Assembly (NCBI GenBank): GCA_013811765.1
Contig: JACCUO010000213.1
Span: forward strand, 1-9,237
Length of the DNA stretch: 9,237 nucleotides
DNA from: Thermoleophilaceae bacterium
GTDB taxonomy: Bacteria > Actinomycetota > Thermoleophilia > Solirubrobacterales > Thermoleophilaceae
Reading direction: 5' to 3'
Positions 6,873 to 9,237 of the stretch are shown piece by piece. The notes beneath the pieces were generated by a model that searched no databases, was not told the origin of the DNA, and was given only the letters and a program-made list of their open reading frames with translations. The position numbers were made by a program, and so were the translations under genes. Numbering within the stretch: the first letter of the stretch is position 1; every line of letters starts with the position of its first letter.

Positions 6873-6928
6873 TGTCGAAGCTGATCAACAAGTCGCGGGG
6901 CCGGATGTCCCGCGGAGGTAATAATTGA
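6872..6928 (+). CDS. Putative 18-aa basic small protein or leader peptide, coupled to its neighbours
   Basis: This frame encodes MSKLINKSRGRMSRGGNN: five basic residues, no acidic one, no hydrophobic segment. I do not recognise it. Its ATG overlaps the coaD stop as TGATG, and its own stop overlaps the next gene's ATG at 6928 in the same TGATG arrangement, so a ribosome could terminate and re-initiate through all three frames. A strong GGAGGT (6914-6919) for the next gene sits within its last codons, and the ending GGT-AAT-AAT is unusually A/T-rich for this region. It could be a real small protein, a translational bridge that only delivers ribosomes, or a chance frame filling a 55-bp gap. The two exact junctions favour one of the first two, but length alone gives little statistical support. 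Confidence 0.4.
   Translation: MSKLINKSRGRMSRGGNN
6914..6919 (+). promoter_or_regulatory. Strong Shine-Dalgarno site for the SepIVA-like gene
   Basis: GGAGGT followed by the A/T-rich AATAATTG precedes the ATG at 6928 with 8 nt between; a TTG at 6925 would have 5 nt. This is the only consensus Shine-Dalgarno I see in the window and suggests strong independent initiation of the coiled-coil protein. ATG 6928 is preferred over TTG 6925. Confidence 0.75.
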
Positions 6929-7389
6929 TGGACGTCCTCGTACTGATAGACAAGCTCGACGACACGGTGCACAACGCCAAGCCCGTGCCGCTCACGGATC
7001 AGGTGCGCGTGGACAAGGAGGAGATCTACGACATCCTCGACCAGATGCGTGCCACGATCCCCGAGGAGATCAAGCAGGCGCGCTGGATCGTCAAGGAGCG
7101 CCAGGAGATGCTCGCCGAGGCAAAGCGCGAAGCGGAGCGCATCGTCAAGGAGGCCCGTGAGGAGCAGATCGGGCTGATCTCCGACGAGGAGGTCGTGAAG
7201 CAGGCCGAACGTCAGGCCGAGGAGATCGTGGAGGACGCGCGGGCGCGCGAGCGAGAGATCCGCCTGGGGGCCGAGGATTACGCCGACGACATACTGAACA
7301 CCCTCGAGATCAACCTCGAGAAGTTCACCGCCGCGGTGCAGCGGGGGCGTGACCGTTTGCAGGGCCGCGAAGAACCCGAAGCCTCCTGA
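6928..7389 (+). CDS. DivIVA/SepIVA-like coiled-coil protein
   Basis: The 153-aa product starts MDVLVLIDKLDDTVHNAKPVP, then VDKEEIYDILDQMRATIPEEIKQARWIVKER, and from about residue 45 to 145 is a charged, heptad-like helix rich in E, R, K and A. It has no signal peptide or membrane segment. In actinobacteria the gene between coaD and the DUF177/rpmF pair encodes a DivIVA-like protein often misnamed ATP synthase F0 subunit B. Its mycobacterial counterpart SepIVA is needed for septation and envelope growth. The order here and the N-terminal LIDKLDD..HNAK.VPLTD..RVD pattern fit that family, but this protein is shorter than the mycobacterial one (about 245 aa), so it may lack a C-terminal region. 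Role in division is inferred from position and type. The gene is translationally linked to the 18-aa frame upstream and has its own strong ribosome binding site. Confidence 0.75.
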   Translation: MDVLVLIDKLDDTVHNAKPVPLTDQVRVDKEEIYDILDQMRATIPEEIKQARWIVKERQEMLAEAKREAERIVKEAREEQIGLISDEEVVKQAERQAEEIVEDARAREREIRLGAEDYADDILNTLEINLEKFTAAVQRGRDRLQGREEPEAS

Positions 7390-7421
7390 GCTGCACTGGT
7401 CGCTCCGCTGGGTTGGGCCGC

Positions 7422-7434
7422 TATCGTCGAGGCG
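7422..7434 (+). promoter_or_regulatory. Predicted -10 element for a leaderless yceD transcript
   Basis: TATCGT (7422-7427) matches TAnnnT and is followed by exactly 7 nt before the GTG at 7435, the same geometry as at rpmB. No proper ribosome binding site is present; GAGG at 7429-7432 is too close to the start. It lies in the only gap (7390-7434) between the SepIVA-like gene and yceD. No clear -35 is seen. Confidence 0.5.
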
Positions 7435-7944
7435 GTGGCGCGGCCGGCTCACAGCTTCGAACTCGGGTCGCTCCGCCTCTCCCCGGGAGAGGCGCGCTGT
7501 ACGGTGCTCGAGGTGCCCGTCGGGGAGCTCGAGTTCGGCGGTCAGGCTTACTCGGCCGGCGGCCGTTGCGAGGCCCGGCTCGACCTTTCGCGCACCATGT
7601 CCGGCTATGCGCTGCGGCTGCGGTTCGAGGCGCGGCTGAGCGGTCCCTGCATGCGCTGCCTGGAGGACGCCTCGGAGGGCGTGGAGGTCGACGCCCGCGA
7701 GGTCGATCAGCGCGGGGATGCCGAGGAGCTGCACTCGCCCTATGTCGAGGACGGTGTGGTCGATCTGCGGGGGTGGGCACGCGATGCGCTGGCGCTGGCG
7801 CTGCCCACTCAGATCTTTTGCGGCCCGGGCTGCCTCGGGTTGTGCGTGGTCTGCGGCGAGAACCTCAACCGGGATCCGGGGCACGGTCACGAGAGCGAGC
7901 CCGATCCCCGCTGGGCAAAGCTCTCCGAGCTGAAGTTGGATTGA
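7435..7944 (+). CDS. yceD: DUF177 / YceD family protein
   Basis: DUF177 proteins sit beside rpmF in most bacteria and have been linked to 23S rRNA accumulation and large-subunit maturation; the molecular mechanism is not settled. The 169-aa product shows the family pattern: a beta-rich N-terminal half, GPCMRCLE (70-77), a central acidic segment, then the helical VVDLRGWARDALALALP (108-124) and a cysteine block C129, C133, C137, C140 in GLCVVCGENLN. With C72 and C75 these could bind a metal. The end is charged (EPDPRWAKLSELK), as in homologues. Start is GTG 7435, directly after a promoter-like box; no upstream in-frame alternative fits. Its place before rpmF supports the call. The symbol follows the E. 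coli family name. Confidence 0.9.
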   Translation: MARPAHSFELGSLRLSPGEARCTVLEVPVGELEFGGQAYSAGGRCEARLDLSRTMSGYALRLRFEARLSGPCMRCLEDASEGVEVDAREVDQRGDAEELHSPYVEDGVVDLRGWARDALALALPTQIFCGPGCLGLCVVCGENLNRDPGHGHESEPDPRWAKLSELKLD

Positions 7945-8004
7945 GCGCTGATTCCCGGGTGGCGCGCCCGGCCCGCGCGCGAGAGCCGGGGGGCAGGCGG
8001 TGGC

Positions 8005-8024
8005 TGCTAGCCTCTGGCGCCGCC
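8005..8024 (+). promoter_or_regulatory. Predicted extended -10 promoter for rpmF
   Basis: TGCTAGCCT (8005-8013) is the same 9-mer as before rpmB: an extended -10 with hexamer TAGCCT. There are 11 nt between the hexamer and the rpmF ATG at 8025, so the mRNA would have a leader of only about 4 nt. No ribosome binding site precedes rpmF. The 80-bp gap after yceD is otherwise very G+C-rich, with a 5-bp hairpin (7955-7971) of no clear meaning. Confidence 0.55.
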
Positions 8025-8222
8025 ATGGCGGTTCCCAAGCAAAGACAGTCCCACTCGCGTACCAACAAGCGGCGCTCGCAGCACAAGATCAGCGCTCCGA
8101 GCCTTGCGGTGTGCCCCAAGTGCGCCGCACCGCGCATCCCCCACCGCGTCTGCGGTGAGTGCGGGACCTACGCCGGTCGCGAGGTGGTCGTGCAGGCGCC
8201 CGCCGGCTCAGACGACGACTGA
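8025..8222 (+). CDS. rpmF: 50S ribosomal protein L32, zinc-binding form
   Basis: This is a large-subunit ribosomal protein. The 65-aa product begins with the diagnostic MAVPKQRQSHSRTNKRRSQH and has a zinc ribbon with C30, C33 (CPKC) and C43, C46 (CGEC), then a short acidic tail (GSDDD). Both L28 and L32 in this window are therefore cysteine-containing forms. ATG 8025 is chosen because AVPK..S..RR is the conserved start of L32 and a promoter-like element lies just before it; the frame is open upstream but would add unrelated residues. Eight bases separate its stop from plsX, the common rpmF-plsX arrangement, so both probably share the rpmF promoter. Confidence 0.97.
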   Translation: MAVPKQRQSHSRTNKRRSQHKISAPSLAVCPKCAAPRIPHRVCGECGTYAGREVVVQAPAGSDDD

Positions 8223-8230
8223 GCTCTCCC

Positions 8231-9237
8231 ATGATCGCGCTTGACGCGAACGGAGCGGATGGCGGTCCCGCCACTGTGGCGGAGGGAGCGCGCCGCTCAG
8301 GCGTCGAGGTGCTCCTGTTCGGCCCGGCATCCGAGCTCGACGGAGCGCACGTGGTCGACGCTCCCGCCACGATCGGGGCCGATGAGGAACCCGTGCGCGC
8401 CGTGCGCCGCAAGCCGGAGGCCTCGATCGTTCAGGCCGCCCAGGCGGTGGGCGACGGTCGCGCCGAGGCGTTGGTCTCGGCGGGGAGCACCGGTCCGACG
8501 CTCGCCGCCGCCACGATCAGCGTCAAACGCATCCGTGGCGTGCACCGGCCGGCGCTCGCGGCGCTGATTCCGGTTCCGGGCGGCCCGGTGCTGCTGCTCG
8601 ACGCGGGCGCCAGCGTGGAGGTGCGCCCCGAGCGGCTCGTCCAGTTCGCCCACATGGGCGCCGCGTTCATGGAGAGCGTGATGGGCCTGGAGCGCCCCAC
8701 CGTGGGGCTCCTGTCGGTGGGAGAGGAGCCGGGCAAGGGCACACCCGAGGTGATCGAGGCTCACGCGCGGCTTGCCGGAGGGCGGCTGAACTTCGTGGGA
8801 AATCTGGAGGGGTTCGACCTTCCGGGTGCGGGCGCCGCCGTCGTGGTCACCGACGGCTTCACGGGGAACGTCGCGCTCAAGGTGATGGAGGGAGCCTCGC
8901 GGACCGTGCGCGAGGCCATCCGCGAAGCGGTTCGCTCGAATCCGGTCTCGAGTCTCGGCGGGCTGCTGATCAGGGGCGCCGTGGGCCGGGTGCGGGAGCA
9001 GCTCGACCCGGAGCGGATCGGCGGGGCGATCCTGCTCGGGCTACGCAAGCCCGTTGTGCTCGCCCATGGCAGCTTCGGGCCGCCCGGGATCGCGAGCGCG
9101 GTGCGACTTGCGCGGCGGGCGGTGGACGAGGACATGGTGGGGCGCACGGCCGCCGCTCTCGAGGCGGCCGGCGCCTTGCGATCCGCGCCCGTTGGTAGCG
9201 TCGCCGAGGTGATGCCCGACCCGCACGGGGCCAGTTG
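8231..9237 (+). CDS. plsX: Phosphate acyltransferase PlsX, 3' end beyond the window
   Basis: PlsX converts acyl-ACP and phosphate to acyl-phosphate, the acyl donor used by PlsY to start phospholipid synthesis at the membrane. From ATG 8231 the protein has the family blocks in order: IALDANGADGGP (2-13; usually VDAMGGDxxP), SAGSTGPTLAAA (usually SAGNTGALMAAA), LLLDAGASVEVRPERLVQFA, VGLLSVGEEPGKGTPE, NFVGNLEGFDLP, VVVTDGFTGNVALKVMEGA and, near the end, VVLAHGSFGPPG. The usual family end (conserved helix RRAVDEDMVGRTAAALEAAG) is reached about 20 codons before the window edge, yet no stop follows; the frame continues to base 9237. The missing stop means either a C-terminal extension or an in-frame junction with the next gene. 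No ribosome binding site is seen; translation may be coupled to rpmF. Confidence 0.93.
   Translation, partial: MIALDANGADGGPATVAEGARRSGVEVLLFGPASELDGAHVVDAPATIGADEEPVRAVRRKPEASIVQAAQAVGDGRAEALVSAGSTGPTLAAATISVKRIRGVHRPALAALIPVPGGPVLLLDAGASVEVRPERLVQFAHMGAAFMESVMGLERPTVGLLSVGEEPGKGTPEVIEAHARLAGGRLNFVGNLEGFDLPGAGAAVVVTDGFTGNVALKVMEGASRTVREAIREAVRSNPVSSLGGLLIRGAVGRVREQLDPERIGGAILLGLRKPVVLAHGSFGPPGIASAVRLARRAVDEDMVGRTAAALEAAGALRSAPVGSVAEVMPDPHGAS
9196..9208 (+). promoter_or_regulatory. Possible -10 element before an in-frame GTG-ATG at the end of plsX
   Basis: TGG-TAGCGT (hexamer 9196-9201, TG at 9193-9194) fits an extended TAnnnT box, followed by exactly 7 nt and then GTG (9209) and ATG (9212). 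This repeats the geometry seen at rpmB and yceD and may mark the start of the next gene, reading MPDPHGAS. The start codons are in the plsX frame, so this could equally be chance within plsX coding sequence. Confidence 0.35.

Noticed and set aside
6925..6930. TTG at 6925 as the start of the SepIVA-like gene
   Set aside because: The adjacent ATG at 6928 has good spacing to GGAGGT and forms a TGATG overlap; TTG would add only one residue.
7413..8024. Upstream extension of the rpmF frame through yceD
   Set aside because: The frame is a shadow of yceD; L32 begins at MAVPKQR (8025).

Overview
The window is a dense, single-strand (+) stretch of a high-G+C bacterial chromosome. No gene points the other way and no mobile element, CRISPR array, tRNA or rRNA is visible. 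The order rpmB - fakA-like kinase - recG - rsmD - coaD - DivIVA-like coiled coil (SepIVA type) - DUF177/YceD - rpmF is a conserved actinobacterial neighbourhood. Together with the high G+C, frequent GTG starts and scarce Shine-Dalgarno sequences, it points to Actinomycetota. A deep-branching class such as Thermoleophilia is my guess only.

Layout: (1) 1-657 holds the 3' end of ribBA, with an unusual charged repetitive tail, and ribH: two steps of riboflavin synthesis overlapping by 8 bp. (2) 654-1688 is a low-specificity threonine aldolase coupled to ribH by ATGA. (3) 1732-1923 is rpmB (zinc-type L28), preceded by a promoter placed for a leaderless transcript. (4) 1980-3632 is a FakA/YloV-type DAK2 kinase. 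(5) 3798-6872 is recG, rsmD and coaD, the last two joined by overlapping starts and stops. (6) 6872-6928 is an 18-codon open frame joined by TGATG junctions to coaD and to the next gene. (7) 6928-7389 is the SepIVA-like coiled-coil protein. (8) 7435-8222 is the DUF177/YceD protein and rpmF (zinc-type L32). (9) 8231 to the edge is plsX, whose frame stays open past the usual PlsX end.

The genes are mostly core: ribosome parts and maturation (L28, L32, RsmD, YceD), cofactors (riboflavin, CoA), acyl-phosphate and phospholipid supply (FakA-like, PlsX), replication-fork rescue (RecG) and probably septation (SepIVA-like). I see no accessory or defence system. The most interesting signals are small: a recurring TAnnnT box 7 nt (11 nt for rpmF) before start codons, the 18-aa coupled ORF, the missing canonical start in the expected place for recG, and the open end of plsX.
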